Under the pieces are notes generated by a model that saw only the letters and a list, made by a program, of their open reading frames with translations, was not told the origin of the DNA and searched no databases. A DNA stretch of 64,000 bases from assembly GCA_910586205.1 (NCBI GenBank), contig CAJUGD010000009.1, positions 57,648-121,647 on the forward strand, read 5' to 3'. Shown here in pieces: positions 16,473 to 24,913 of the stretch. This DNA comes from an uncultured Lachnospiraceae bacterium (GTDB lineage Bacteria; Bacillota; Clostridia; Lachnospirales; Lachnospiraceae). Made by a program: the position numbers and the translations under genes. Every line of letters starts with the position of its first letter. Position 1 is the stretch's first letter.

Positions 16473-17249
16473 ATGGCTGGTTATAAAGTTGAGATTTGCG
16501 GGGTCAATACGGCGAAGCTCCCTCTCCTGACAAACGAGGAAAAGGATGCGCTCTTTAAACGGATCTTAGAGGGCGATATGGAAGCCAGAGAACAGTATAT
16601 CAAGGGAAATCTGCGTCTTGTCCTCAGTGTGATCCAGCGGTTTTCCAGCAACAATGAAAACGTGGACGATTTATTCCAGATCGGCTGTATCGGTCTGATC
16701 AAAGCCATTGACAACTTTGACATTACACAAAATGTTCGTTTTTCTACTTATGCGGTTCCCATGATCATGGGAGAAGTGCGCCGGTATTTGCGGGACAACA
16801 ATTCCATCCGGGTCAGCCGCTCTCTGCGGGATACCGCCTACAAAGCCATCTATGCCAAAGAAGGGTTAATGCGAAAAAATGCAAAAGAGCCGACTCTCAT
16901 GGAGATTGCCCAGGAAATCGGCATCAGCAAGGAAGAAATCACATATGCCTTAGACGCCATCCAAAGCCCTGTAAGCCTTTATGAGCCCATCTACACAGAC
17001 GGCGGCGATCCCTTGTATGTGATGGATCAGATCAGCGACAAGAAAAATCTGGAAGAAAACTGGGTTGAAGAAATCTCTCTGCGGGAAGCCATGGACCGGC
17101 TTCCCAAACGGGAACGCCACATTATTGATCTTCGCTTTTTTGAGGGAAAAACCCAGACAGAGGTGGCTGAAGAAATCCATATCAGCCAGGCACAGGTATC
17201 CCGTCTGGAGAAAAATGCCTTGAAAACAATGCGGAACTATTTGAATTGA
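16473..17249 (+). CDS. sigG: RNA polymerase sporulation sigma factor SigG
   Basis: Late forespore sigma factor. The 258 residues start with the family hallmark YKVEICGVNTAKLPLL, then region 2 (RLVLSVIQRF, DDLFQIGCIGLIKAIDNFD, RFSTYAVPMIMGEVRRYLRD), region 3 and region 4 with the helix-turn-helix KTQTEVAEEIHISQAQVSRLEK. GGAGG lies 8 bases before the ATG. It is a lone plus-strand gene here; spoIIGA and sigE, often adjacent in Clostridia, are not in the window. No convincing forespore-type promoter could be fixed by eye. It strongly supports an endospore-forming host. Confidence 0.97.
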   Translation: MAGYKVEICGVNTAKLPLLTNEEKDALFKRILEGDMEAREQYIKGNLRLVLSVIQRFSSNNENVDDLFQIGCIGLIKAIDNFDITQNVRFSTYAVPMIMGEVRRYLRDNNSIRVSRSLRDTAYKAIYAKEGLMRKNAKEPTLMEIAQEIGISKEEITYALDAIQSPVSLYEPIYTDGGDPLYVMDQISDKKNLEENWVEEISLREAMDRLPKRERHIIDLRFFEGKTQTEVAEEIHISQAQVSRLEKNALKTMRNYLN

Positions 17250-17251
17250 GC

Positions 17252-17291
17252 AAAAAGACCAGGTAAAAGTTCTCCTTTTACCTGGCCTTTT
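17252..17291. terminator. Bidirectional terminator between sigG and mgsA
   Basis: CCAGGTAAAAG / CTTTTACCTGG is an 11-bp perfect stem with a 5-base loop. It is flanked by AAAAAG on the left and CCTTTT on the right, so it can end transcripts from both converging genes. Confidence 0.85.
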
Positions 17292-17297
17292 CGCATA

Positions 17298-17768
17298 TTA
17301 CAGCGTGTCTGCCCGCTCCTGAATATTCTTTCGAAAATTAATCACATCATGCTGATAATCTGTATCCATGTGTTCGGATGTGATCATAAAATCTGCTGTA
17401 GCTTTATTTACCGCAATGGGAATATCATACACCTGTGCAATTCTCATCAGCGCCTTTACATCTGTATCATGAGGCTGGGCTGTGAGAGGGTCGGAAAAAA
17501 ATACAACAAAATCAATCACACCCTCCACAATCTTTGCCCCGATCTGCTGGTCTCCGCCTAAAGGTCCGCTGTTGTATCCCTTTACCGTAAGCCCGGTCTG
17601 ATCCGTGATCATACGAGCCGTAGTTCCGGTTCCATATAGATTGTGATGTTTTAAAATCGCGTAATGTTCCTTGCACCACTGAATCAGCTTTGGTTTCTCA
17701 TTATCATGGGCAATCAATGCAATGTCCTTTTTCGGTCCAATCGTAAAAGTAATATAATCTTTTGCCAT
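17298..17768 (-). CDS. mgsA: Methylglyoxal synthase
   Basis: Converts dihydroxyacetone phosphate to methylglyoxal and phosphate, a glycolytic overflow route. From ATG 17768 it has 156 residues; an ATG three codons earlier touches the Shine-Dalgarno sequence and is less likely. Signatures: IALIAHDNEKPKL, the phosphate-binding GTGTTA, SGPLGGDQQIGA, then FFSDPLTAQPHDTDVKAL with the catalytic Asp and His. The upstream region has a promoter and a CodY-box match, so it may be repressed when amino acids and GTP are plentiful. It converges on sigG. Confidence 0.95.
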   Translation of the reverse strand: MAKDYITFTIGPKKDIALIAHDNEKPKLIQWCKEHYAILKHHNLYGTGTTARMITDQTGLTVKGYNSGPLGGDQQIGAKIVEGVIDFVVFFSDPLTAQPHDTDVKALMRIAQVYDIPIAVNKATADFMITSEHMDTDYQHDVINFRKNIQERADTL

Positions 17769-17812
17769 AGCTGTCATCTCCTTTCCTATGGCTTTTTTTG
17801 AAGCTGTCCATT

Positions 17813-17841
17813 ACTATATCATGAACCTTAGAAAAGAACAA
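17813..17841 (-). promoter_or_regulatory. Predicted proximal mgsA promoter
   Basis: Minus-strand TTGTTC (17836-17841) and TATAGT (17813-17818) with 17-base spacing and an upstream TG (extended -10). A second, extended -10 element TGGTATAAT (minus strand, 17903-17911) lies further upstream, with the CodY box at its expected start site. Confidence 0.5.
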
Positions 17842-17880
17842 GTTAAGTTGTGATAAACATTTTCTGACTTTTTTCTGAAT

Positions 17881-17895
17881 ATTTTTCAGAAAATT
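17881..17895. promoter_or_regulatory. CodY box upstream of mgsA
   Basis: ATTTTTCAGAAAATT matches the CodY consensus AATTTTCWGAAAATT at 14 of 15 positions. It lies at the predicted start site of an extended -10 promoter (TATAAT, 17903-17908 minus) and about 110 bases before the mgsA start. A weaker similar sequence (CATTTTCTGAC) lies just to its left. Confidence 0.62.
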
Positions 17896-17922
17896 CTGCC
17901 AGATTATACCAAAAATCTCATT

Positions 17923-18552
17923 CTACAATGGCTGCAGATCCATTTCTACATCAATTCTTTCTTTTTTCAGACCTGCCATCTGTTCGATTAACTCCCATAT
18001 TTCTTCCCGTCCCTGTTTGGTCACAGAGGAAAACGGAATCACAATACCGCTTTCTCCGATCTGGAGCCCTTCCCGCACCATTTTTACATGCTTCTGCATC
18101 TGGCTCCGGTTCAGCTTATCTGCTTTTGTTGCAATAATTACTGGTGTATAACCCTTCTCCCGAATCCAGTCATACATCACTTTATCATTTGTGGACGGTT
18201 CGTGCCGGATGTCAATCAACAGAAATACACATTTCAACATGGGAGAGGTCTGCAGATATCGCTCAATCATATTCCCCCATTTCACTTTTTGCTCCACCGG
18301 CACCTTGGCATAGCCATATCCCGGCAGATCCACATAGTAAAAAGCGTCGTTAATATTGTAAAAATTGATAGTCTGGGTTTTTCCTGGCTGAGCAGAAGTC
18401 CGCGCAAGGGATTTCCGGTTCATCAGGGCGTTAATCAGCGACGACTTTCCTACATTCGATTTCCCGGCAAAAGCAAATTCCGGGTATGGACTGTCCGGCA
18501 GCCTGCTGGTAATGCCGCAGACAGTCTCCAGTTCCACTTTTCTGATTATCAT
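17923..18552 (-). CDS. ysxC: Ribosome-biogenesis GTPase YsxC/EngB
   Basis: Essential GTPase of large-subunit assembly. The 209 residues carry G1 GKSNVGKSS, switch I, G3 DLPGYGYAKVP, G4 TKADKL and G5 SSVTKQGREE. It is the last gene of the tig-clpP-clpX-lon-ysxC order, as in many Firmicutes. The gap to lon is 195 bases and contains a low-complexity tract, so co-transcription with lon is plausible but not certain. Confidence 0.96.
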   Translation of the reverse strand: MIIRKVELETVCGITSRLPDSPYPEFAFAGKSNVGKSSLINALMNRKSLARTSAQPGKTQTINFYNINDAFYYVDLPGYGYAKVPVEQKVKWGNMIERYLQTSPMLKCVFLLIDIRHEPSTNDKVMYDWIREKGYTPVIIATKADKLNRSQMQKHVKMVREGLQIGESGIVIPFSSVTKQGREEIWELIEQMAGLKKERIDVEMDLQPL

Positions 18553-18574
18553 AACATCCTCCGTCGTTTCTAAA

Positions 18575-18736
18575 TTAAAGATAAAACCATTTCTTACAAG
18601 TGGTACTTTTTGTTGCTGTTGTTGTCCTTGCTGCTGTTCTTGTTGTTTTCTCTGTACGTTGGTTTATTCCGCCATTTTTAATTGAAATTTTCCCGTTCCC
18701 GAATCCCCTCCTTCTTATCTTCTTCCTAAAACGCAT
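18575..18736 (-). other. Strongly basic 53-codon ORF in the lon-ysxC gap, doubtful
   Basis: Between lon and ysxC an ATG at 18736 opens 53 codons, rich in Arg/Lys at the start (MRFRKKIRRR) and in Thr/Ala later (a CAA/CAG-like trinucleotide tract at 18601-18660). No Shine-Dalgarno sequence precedes the ATG; a good AAGGAGG lies inside it instead. It is probably not a gene, but the tract is compositionally unlike its neighbours. Confidence 0.22.
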
Positions 18737-18747
18737 CTTAAAAACCA

Positions 18748-21063
18748 TTACAGCTCTTTCATGGCTTCCCTAAGAACATCCTCCATGGTCTTTACATATA
18801 CGATCCGGAGCCCTTTGGTAATCTCCTTTGACAGCTCTCCCATATCCGGCCGATTTTTGTCGGGAACCAGCACGGTTTTAATATGTGCCATTTTGGCTGC
18901 CAGGATTTTCTCTTTGAGGCCGCCGATGGGAAGCACCCGCCCCCGCAAGGTGATCTCTCCTGTCATCGCCACCTGAGCCAAAACCTTTTTCTCTGTTACG
19001 GCTGACAGCATTGCTGTGGCCATGGTAATCCCTGCCGAGGGGCCGTCCTTGGGCACAGCTCCCTCGGGAATATGAATATGGATATCATGCTTTTCAAAAT
19101 AATCATCTGCAAGTGAATACCTGGGGCAGACAGAACGCACATAGGTCAGAGCGGTTTGGGCAGACTCTTTCATCACATCTCCCATCTGTCCGGTCAGCTT
19201 CAAATCACCTTTTCCCGGCATTACATTGACTTCAATCTGCAGGGTATCGCCTCCCACGCTGGTCCAGGCAAGGCCCCGGACAATTCCCACCTCGTCCTCC
19301 TCATTGGCATCCTCAAAGGTGATCTTTTCTTTTCCCAAATACTTTTCCAGATTAGACTCTGTGACCCGGATGGCCGTCTTTTTATCCTCCAGAAATTCTC
19401 TTGCGGCTTTTCGGAAAATCTCACCGATCCGCCGCTCTAAGTTGCGCACCCCTGCCTCTCTGGTGTAATTATGAATGATCTTTTTCAGCACACCGTCAGA
19501 CACAGACACCTGCTTTTGTGTCAGTCCGTTTTTCTCCAACTGCTTGCTCACCAAAAAATCCCGGGCTATGTGAAACTTTTCATTTTCCGTGTAGCTGTTT
19601 ACCTCAATCACCTCCATCCGGTCCAGCAAAGGGCGAGGGATGGATTGGGTCGTATTGGCCGTGGCAATAAACAGTACATTGGACAGATTGATGGGCGCCT
19701 CCACATAATGATCCCTAAACCTTACATTCTGCTCTCCGTCCAGCACTTCCAAAAGGGCAGATGAAGTATCTCCCTTATAATCGCTGCTGACCTTATCAAT
19801 TTCATCTAACAGCATCAAAGGATTTGAAACGCCTGCCTGGCGAAGTCCTTCTACCAGCCTGCCCGGCATTGCCCCCACATAAGTTTTTCTGTGTCCCCGG
19901 ATCTCTGCCTCATCCCGGACTCCTCCCAGGCTGATACGCACGTATTTCTTATTAAGGGCCCGGGCTACAGACCGGGCAATGGAGGTTTTGCCTGTTCCGG
20001 GAGGCCCTACCAGACACAGAATGGGGCCGCTTCCCTTTTTTGTCAAGGTACGGACTGCCAAATACTCCAGAACCCTCTCCTTAACTTTCTCCAGACCATA
20101 ATGATCTGCATTTAAAATCTCCTCCGCATGTTTTAAATCATTGTTATCACGAGACAATCGGTTCCAGGGCAGTTCCAAAAGCGTCTCAATGTAGGTACGA
20201 AGCACATTTCCCTCCTGGCTGCTTCCCGGCATTCCCCGAAAACGTTCAATCTCCTTGCGAAGTTTTTCTCTCACCTCCTTGTCCATCTTTAATGCAGAAA
20301 GTTTTCGCTCAAACTCATCTGCGTCGGAAACCGGATCCTCCCCCAGCTCCTGGCGAATTATCTTTAACTGTTCCCGCAGAATATAATCCCGCTGGTTCTT
20401 ATCCACCGCTGTCTTGACCTTTGCCTGAAACTCCTGTCGGATGCGGGAAATCTCGATCTCATCTGCCAGATTTCCCACCAGCACCTCATACCGGCCGGCT
20501 GTGTCTGCTGCCTCCAGATAATCCTGTCTCACAGAATAATCCCAGGGAAGCTGGCTTGCCATCTGCAGCATCATATCCCCCAAACCGCTGGCCGTCATAA
20601 GGTTGGGCTGTACCTCTCTGGCAAACTTGGGATGCTGGCGCCCATATTCCTCCACCTTTTCCCGCAAAACTCTCTGCATGGCCTCTGCTGCCAGGGAATC
20701 CACATCATCATCCCTCCAAGGAGCCATGGCCACCTCACCAATCAAGGCAGGATCCACAGAATCCAGATTCAAAAGCTCTGCACGCTCCAAGCCCTCCACC
20801 ATCACCCGGACCACTCCTCCAGGCATTTTTACCAACTGCTTTACCCGAACCACCACGCCGATGTGATAAAGCTGCTCCATCTGCGGGGTAAAATCCTCCG
20901 GATCTCTTTGCGTAACCACACAAACCCTCTGGTCGCTTACCATGGCCTTCTCCACTGCTGCCACGGAACGGGATCTGCTTATATCAAAACTTACCGTCAT
21001 CTTAGGCAGCACAGTCAACGCCCGCAAGGCAATCACCGGCATTGTCATAACCGTAGTCTCCAT
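18748..21063 (-). CDS. lon: ATP-dependent protease Lon
   Basis: Cytoplasmic AAA+ serine protease for misfolded and regulatory proteins. The 771 residues contain the N-terminal LON substrate domain (PVIALRALTVLPKM), a coiled-coil linker, Walker A GPPGTGKTSIARS (about residue 350), Walker B PLMLLDEIDK, and the C-terminal protease domain with the Ser-Lys dyad (PKDGPSAGITMATAM and GGLKEKILAAK). The start has AAGGAGGATAAA directly upstream. It follows clpX after a terminator, so it probably has some independent transcription. Confidence 0.97.
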   Translation of the reverse strand: METTVMTMPVIALRALTVLPKMTVSFDISRSRSVAAVEKAMVSDQRVCVVTQRDPEDFTPQMEQLYHIGVVVRVKQLVKMPGGVVRVMVEGLERAELLNLDSVDPALIGEVAMAPWRDDDVDSLAAEAMQRVLREKVEEYGRQHPKFAREVQPNLMTASGLGDMMLQMASQLPWDYSVRQDYLEAADTAGRYEVLVGNLADEIEISRIRQEFQAKVKTAVDKNQRDYILREQLKIIRQELGEDPVSDADEFERKLSALKMDKEVREKLRKEIERFRGMPGSSQEGNVLRTYIETLLELPWNRLSRDNNDLKHAEEILNADHYGLEKVKERVLEYLAVRTLTKKGSGPILCLVGPPGTGKTSIARSVARALNKKYVRISLGGVRDEAEIRGHRKTYVGAMPGRLVEGLRQAGVSNPLMLLDEIDKVSSDYKGDTSSALLEVLDGEQNVRFRDHYVEAPINLSNVLFIATANTTQSIPRPLLDRMEVIEVNSYTENEKFHIARDFLVSKQLEKNGLTQKQVSVSDGVLKKIIHNYTREAGVRNLERRIGEIFRKAAREFLEDKKTAIRVTESNLEKYLGKEKITFEDANEEDEVGIVRGLAWTSVGGDTLQIEVNVMPGKGDLKLTGQMGDVMKESAQTALTYVRSVCPRYSLADDYFEKHDIHIHIPEGAVPKDGPSAGITMATAMLSAVTEKKVLAQVAMTGEITLRGRVLPIGGLKEKILAAKMAHIKTVLVPDKNRPDMGELSKEITKGLRIVYVKTMEDVLREAMKEL

Positions 21064-21202
21064 TTTATCCTCCTTGTCCCTGTATCTATGCTCTCTCAGG
21101 CGTTATTCTCATCTGATTTCCCCATAAAACTTCATTTTCTACTGTAAACCGCAAATCATCTCTGAAACCAACCAAAAATACCAATCAAATCCCTGCTGCC
21201 GT

Positions 21203-21235
21203 AAAATAAAAGATGGAAGCATATATGCTCCCATC
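21203..21235 (-). terminator. Terminator after clpX
   Basis: GATGGAAGCAT / ATGCTCCCATC (21212-21222 and 21225-21235) form a stem with one mismatch; on the minus strand it is followed by TTTTATTTT. It separates clpX from lon. Confidence 0.7.
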
Positions 21236-21256
21236 CTCCTTCCAAGAGAAATCCCT

Positions 21257-22558
21257 TTAAGCGATTTCCCCCGGCCTGTCTTTCTTCCGTCTCTGGGAGA
21301 TTGTCTTACGCGGTACTGCTGTATCTCTATACACCAACTCCGGCTCCCCTGTCTTATTTACAACATCCTTTGTAACCTTACAAATTCCGATGCTGCTGTC
21401 AGAGGGAATCTCATACATTAAATCCATAACTGCAGATTCCATGATCGACCGTAATCCCCTGGCGCCGGTCTTCCGACGCACTGCAAGGCTGGCAATCTCC
21501 AAAAGCGCTTCCCTGGTAAACTCCAGCTTTACGTCATCTAACTCAAACAACTTCTGGTACTGCTTTGTAATGGCATTCTTCGGCTCTGTCAAAATCCTTA
21601 CAAGAGCCTCCTCGCTTAACAGCTCTAACGATACTGTCACCGGCACACGCCCGATAAACTCCGGAATCAGCCCGAACTTTACCAAATCCTGAGGTTCTAC
21701 CTGGCGCAGCAGCTCATCAATATCCCGTTTGTTCTTATCCACCACCTCTGCGTTAAATCCAATGGAGCCTGCGCTCTGCCGCCTCTCGATAATCTTCTCA
21801 AGGCCGTCAAAAGCTCCTCCGCAGATAAAGAGAATGTTGGTGGTGTCAATCTGCAGAAGCTCCTGGTGAGGATGCTTTCTTCCTCCCTGGGGAGGAACGC
21901 TTGCCACTGTGCCCTCTAAAATCTTCAAAAGCGCCTGCTGTACGCCTTCCCCGGAAACGTCCCGGGTAATGGACACATTCTCTGACTTCTTTGTAATCTT
22001 ATCAATCTCATCAATATAAATGATTCCGTACTCTGCCTTTGCAATATCATAGTCAGCCGCCTGAATCAGCTTTAACAAAATATTTTCCACATCCTCGCCC
22101 ACATAGCCTGCTTCTGTCAGCGCCGTGGCATCTGCAATGGCAAAAGGTACATTGAGCACTTTTGCCAGGGTCTGAGCAAGATAGGTCTTTCCGGAGCCTG
22201 TAGGTCCCAGCATTAAAATATTGCTTTTCTGTACATCCACATCCATGTCTTTTCTGGAAGTAATCCGCTTATAATGATTGTAAACAGCCACAGACAGTAC
22301 CTTTTTCGCTGTCTCCTGCCCAATCACATACTCGTCCAAAAACGCTTTAATCTCCTTGGGCTTTAACAGGTTGATTCCCTCAAAGTCAGGACCAGCGTCT
22401 TCCTGCTCGTCAAACTCCTCCTCCAGAATCTCCGCGCAAAGGTCAATGCACTCGTCGCAGATAAAAACATTGTTGGAGCCGGAAATCAGCTTTTTCACCT
22501 GATCTTGGGTCTTCCCGCAAAAAGAGCACCTTACTCTGTCATCCATTCTGTTCGGCAT
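21257..22558 (-). CDS. clpX: ATP-dependent Clp protease ATP-binding subunit ClpX
   Basis: Unfoldase that feeds ClpP. The 433 residues have an N-terminal Cys4 zinc-binding domain (CSFCGKTQDQ and FICDECI), Walker A GPTGSGKTYLAQ near residue 120, Walker B IIYIDEIDK, the pore/ClpP-contact region with SIGFNAEV, and the sensor-2 region KTGARGLRSIME. It lies 69 bases downstream of clpP on the same strand, the usual pairing. Confidence 0.97.
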   Translation of the reverse strand: MPNRMDDRVRCSFCGKTQDQVKKLISGSNNVFICDECIDLCAEILEEEFDEQEDAGPDFEGINLLKPKEIKAFLDEYVIGQETAKKVLSVAVYNHYKRITSRKDMDVDVQKSNILMLGPTGSGKTYLAQTLAKVLNVPFAIADATALTEAGYVGEDVENILLKLIQAADYDIAKAEYGIIYIDEIDKITKKSENVSITRDVSGEGVQQALLKILEGTVASVPPQGGRKHPHQELLQIDTTNILFICGGAFDGLEKIIERRQSAGSIGFNAEVVDKNKRDIDELLRQVEPQDLVKFGLIPEFIGRVPVTVSLELLSEEALVRILTEPKNAITKQYQKLFELDDVKLEFTREALLEIASLAVRRKTGARGLRSIMESAVMDLMYEIPSDSSIGICKVTKDVVNKTGEPELVYRDTAVPRKTISQRRKKDRPGEIA

Positions 22559-22627
22559 AATACACCTCTATCCTTTCTCACCCAAAATTCGTCCTTTATC
22601 AAAACCACTGCCTGTTGATTTCACATA

Positions 22628-23209
22628 TTAATGCTTCACAAGAATCTGGTCTACCAATCCATAGCTGACGGCTTCCTCCGCTGTCATATAATGGTCTCTC
22701 TCTGTATCCCGGCACACTACTTCATAGGGCTGGCCTGTATTGTCCGCAAGAATCCGATTCAGCTTTTCCTTTGTCTGCAAAATCTTCTCAGCCACAATCT
22801 GGATCTCCGTTGCCTGTCCCCGGGCTCCGCCGGAAGGCTGATGGATCATAACCTCTGCATTGGGAAGGATAAAACGCTTTCCTTTTGCCCCGCCTGCCAG
22901 CAAAAAGGCCCCCATGCTGGCAGCCATGCCTACACACAAAGTGGATACATCAGACTTAATATAATTCATGGTATCATAAATCGCCATGCCCGCGGTTACG
23001 GAACCGCCCGGACTGTTAATATAAAGACTGATATCCTTCCCGGGATCCTCAGCCTCCAAAAACAAAAGCTGTGCCACAATCACACTGGCAGACACATCTG
23101 TAACTTCTTCCCCCAAAAAGATAATCCTCTCCTTCAGCAGACGGGAATAGATGTCATAAGAACGCTCTCCCCGGCTGGTCTGCTCAATTACATAAGGAAT
23201 TAACGGCAT
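22628..23209 (-). CDS. clpP: ATP-dependent Clp protease proteolytic subunit
   Basis: Self-compartmentalised serine protease, 193 residues. The catalytic triad is visible as Ser98 (GMAASMGA), His123 (MIHQPSGG) and Asp172 (RDTERDHYMTAEEA). The N-terminus MPLIPYVIEQTSRGERSYDI is canonical; AAGGAGG lies 7 bases before the ATG. It is followed by clpX and preceded by tig with a 128-base gap holding a minor hairpin (23255-23295). Confidence 0.98.
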   Translation of the reverse strand: MPLIPYVIEQTSRGERSYDIYSRLLKERIIFLGEEVTDVSASVIVAQLLFLEAEDPGKDISLYINSPGGSVTAGMAIYDTMNYIKSDVSTLCVGMAASMGAFLLAGGAKGKRFILPNAEVMIHQPSGGARGQATEIQIVAEKILQTKEKLNRILADNTGQPYEVVCRDTERDHYMTAEEAVSYGLVDQILVKH

Positions 23210-23337
23210 TGGAAATCCTCCTTATCAGAATTTTATTCACCGTATACAAGGTATAGAAGTGCAGATTCCCGAAAACGCCGGAAACCTACACTTCTTCAAA
23301 CACGCTCCGGTACGACATTGCCATCCTTTAGACAGTG

Positions 23338-24624
23338 CTATACAAGCTGTGCCTCTGCTACCAAAAAGTCAATCGCCTCCTGAACTGCCAAGTCCTCCTT
23401 CATCCGACGGATTCCCTCCTCGCCCAAAAGCTCTTTCGCGCGGTCCGGCTCCATCTTGTAATTCTCTGCCATCTTCCGAATCTCAGCCTCTACTGCATCC
23501 TCTGACGCCTCAAGCTTCTCTGCTTCTGCCACAGCCTCCAGAACCAGACGGGTGCGGATCCGCTTCTCTGCCTGAGGACGGATCTCCTCCTTAAGCTTAT
23601 CCACCGTCATGCCGGTAAACTGCATGTACTGCTCCATGGTAAGGCCCTGAGAGCGCATTCTGCGGGCATAATCCTCTATGGTTCCGTTGACCTGTTCCTC
23701 GATCATGGCCTCCGGAATTTCCATAGAAGCATTGGAAACCACTTTTTCCACCACATTATTCTCATTCTCTGTTGTGGCCTGCTGCTGCTTGGTCTCTGAA
23801 AGTTTTGCCTTCAGATCCGCTTTATATTCATCCATTGTCTCAAATTCAGAAACTTCTCCGGCAAATTCATCATCTAATTCCGGAAGCTCCTTGGCCTTGA
23901 TCTCATGAACCACTACCTTGAACACAGCCGGTTTTCCTGCCAGCTCAGAGGCGTGATAATTCTCCGGGAAGCTTACATGGACTTCCGCTTCCTCGTCAAT
24001 GTTCTTGCCGATCAGCTGCTCCTCAAAGGTATCAATAAAGGAATGGGAACCAATGGTCAGATCATAGGACTCTGCCTTGCCTCCCTCAAAGGGAACACCG
24101 TCAATATATCCGTCAAAATCAATCAATACCTGATCGCCGTTTTCCACCGGACGGTCCTCCACGGATACCAGACGGGAATTTTGCTCCTGCACCTTCTTAA
24201 GCTCTGCCTCAATATCAGCGTCCGTCACCTCCGGCCGTGCACGCTCCACTTCAATGCCTTTGTATTCTCCTAAAGTTACCGGAGGCTTTACTGCCACTAA
24301 AGCTGTATAGACAAAGGTCTCGCCCTTCTCAATCTTCTCCACGCTGATCTCCGGACGGGATACAATATCCAGCCCGCTTTCCTTCATCGCATCCCCATAC
24401 GTCTTATTGATAACCTCATCCACCGCATCCTCGTAGAGCACGCCCGGCCCGTACATCTTCTCTATCACTGCCTGAGGCGCTTTACCCTTGCGGAAGCCCG
24501 GGATGTTGAATCTGTTTCTATTTTTCTTATACGAAGTTTTAAGAGCCTCGTCAAACTGCTCTGCCGGTACTTCTACGGTCAATTTCGCCATGTTTTTTTC
24601 AAGCTTTTCTACCTGTAAACTCAT
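23338..24624 (-). CDS. tig: Trigger factor
   Basis: Ribosome-associated chaperone and peptidyl-prolyl isomerase. The 428 residues include the N-terminal ribosome-binding domain with the signature FRKGKAPQ (GFRKGKAP), an FKBP-type domain from about residue 150 (ENGDQVLIDFDGYIDGVPFEG) and the helical C-terminal arms. AAGGAGG lies 10 bases before the ATG. It is the first gene of the tig-clpP-clpX cluster. Confidence 0.97.
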   Translation of the reverse strand: MSLQVEKLEKNMAKLTVEVPAEQFDEALKTSYKKNRNRFNIPGFRKGKAPQAVIEKMYGPGVLYEDAVDEVINKTYGDAMKESGLDIVSRPEISVEKIEKGETFVYTALVAVKPPVTLGEYKGIEVERARPEVTDADIEAELKKVQEQNSRLVSVEDRPVENGDQVLIDFDGYIDGVPFEGGKAESYDLTIGSHSFIDTFEEQLIGKNIDEEAEVHVSFPENYHASELAGKPAVFKVVVHEIKAKELPELDDEFAGEVSEFETMDEYKADLKAKLSETKQQQATTENENNVVEKVVSNASMEIPEAMIEEQVNGTIEDYARRMRSQGLTMEQYMQFTGMTVDKLKEEIRPQAEKRIRTRLVLEAVAEAEKLEASEDAVEAEIRKMAENYKMEPDRAKELLGEEGIRRMKEDLAVQEAIDFLVAEAQLV

Positions 24625-24689
24625 GATATGGTTTCCTCCTTAACATCTATGTATGGTCGTCTCGGCAGGGCGCCACACTTCAGTTTCCC

Positions 24690-24698
24690 ATTATATCA
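24690..24698 (-). promoter_or_regulatory. Extended -10 promoter of tig
   Basis: The minus strand reads TGATATAAT, an extended -10 element, 66 bases before the tig start; a matching -35 is weak. The plus-strand CYTH gene diverges from the same gap. Confidence 0.45.
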
Positions 24699-24771
24699 TA
24701 GTCTTTTCATAATTACTAGTCTTATTTTACACGTTTTGTTGGAAGCTGTAAATGGAATATTCCTGTATACA

Positions 24772-24803
24772 CCATGACTAATCACTCTGCTGATTGGTCA
24801 TGG
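24772..24803. repeat. Hairpin with dispersed core, copy 1
   Basis: CCATGAC / GTCATGG arms (24772-24778, 24797-24803) enclose the 16-base core AATCACTCTGCTGATT (24780-24795), which recurs exactly at 41258-41273 inside a hairpin with different arms. The remainder of the 24625-24913 gap holds only the two divergent promoters. Confidence 0.7.
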
Positions 24804-24839
24804 ACCGGAGACAAAACAGGAGAATTTTGCGTCTCATTC

Positions 24840-24868
24840 TTTGCATTTTGAAAAATTTGAATTATAAT
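24840..24868 (+). promoter_or_regulatory. Promoter of the CYTH gene
   Basis: TTTGCA (24840-24845) and TATAAT (24863-24868) with 17-base spacing, followed by AAGGAG at 24901, 8 bases before the ATG. Confidence 0.65.
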
Positions 24869-24913
24869 GGATGATAATTAAGAAAAAGATTAACACCAAA
24901 AAGGAGAACTGAC

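Noticed and set aside
16300..16530. Plus-strand frame of 76 codons overlapping the sigG start
   Set aside because: No ribosome-binding site, low-quality composition and overlap with sigG in another frame.
18601..18660. CRISPR or other tandem-repeat array in the lon-ysxC gap
   Set aside because: The tract is a short imperfect trinucleotide run without spacers.
23255..23295. Terminator between tig and clpP
   Set aside because: The arms pair only over about ten bases with a 21-base loop and no U-tract.
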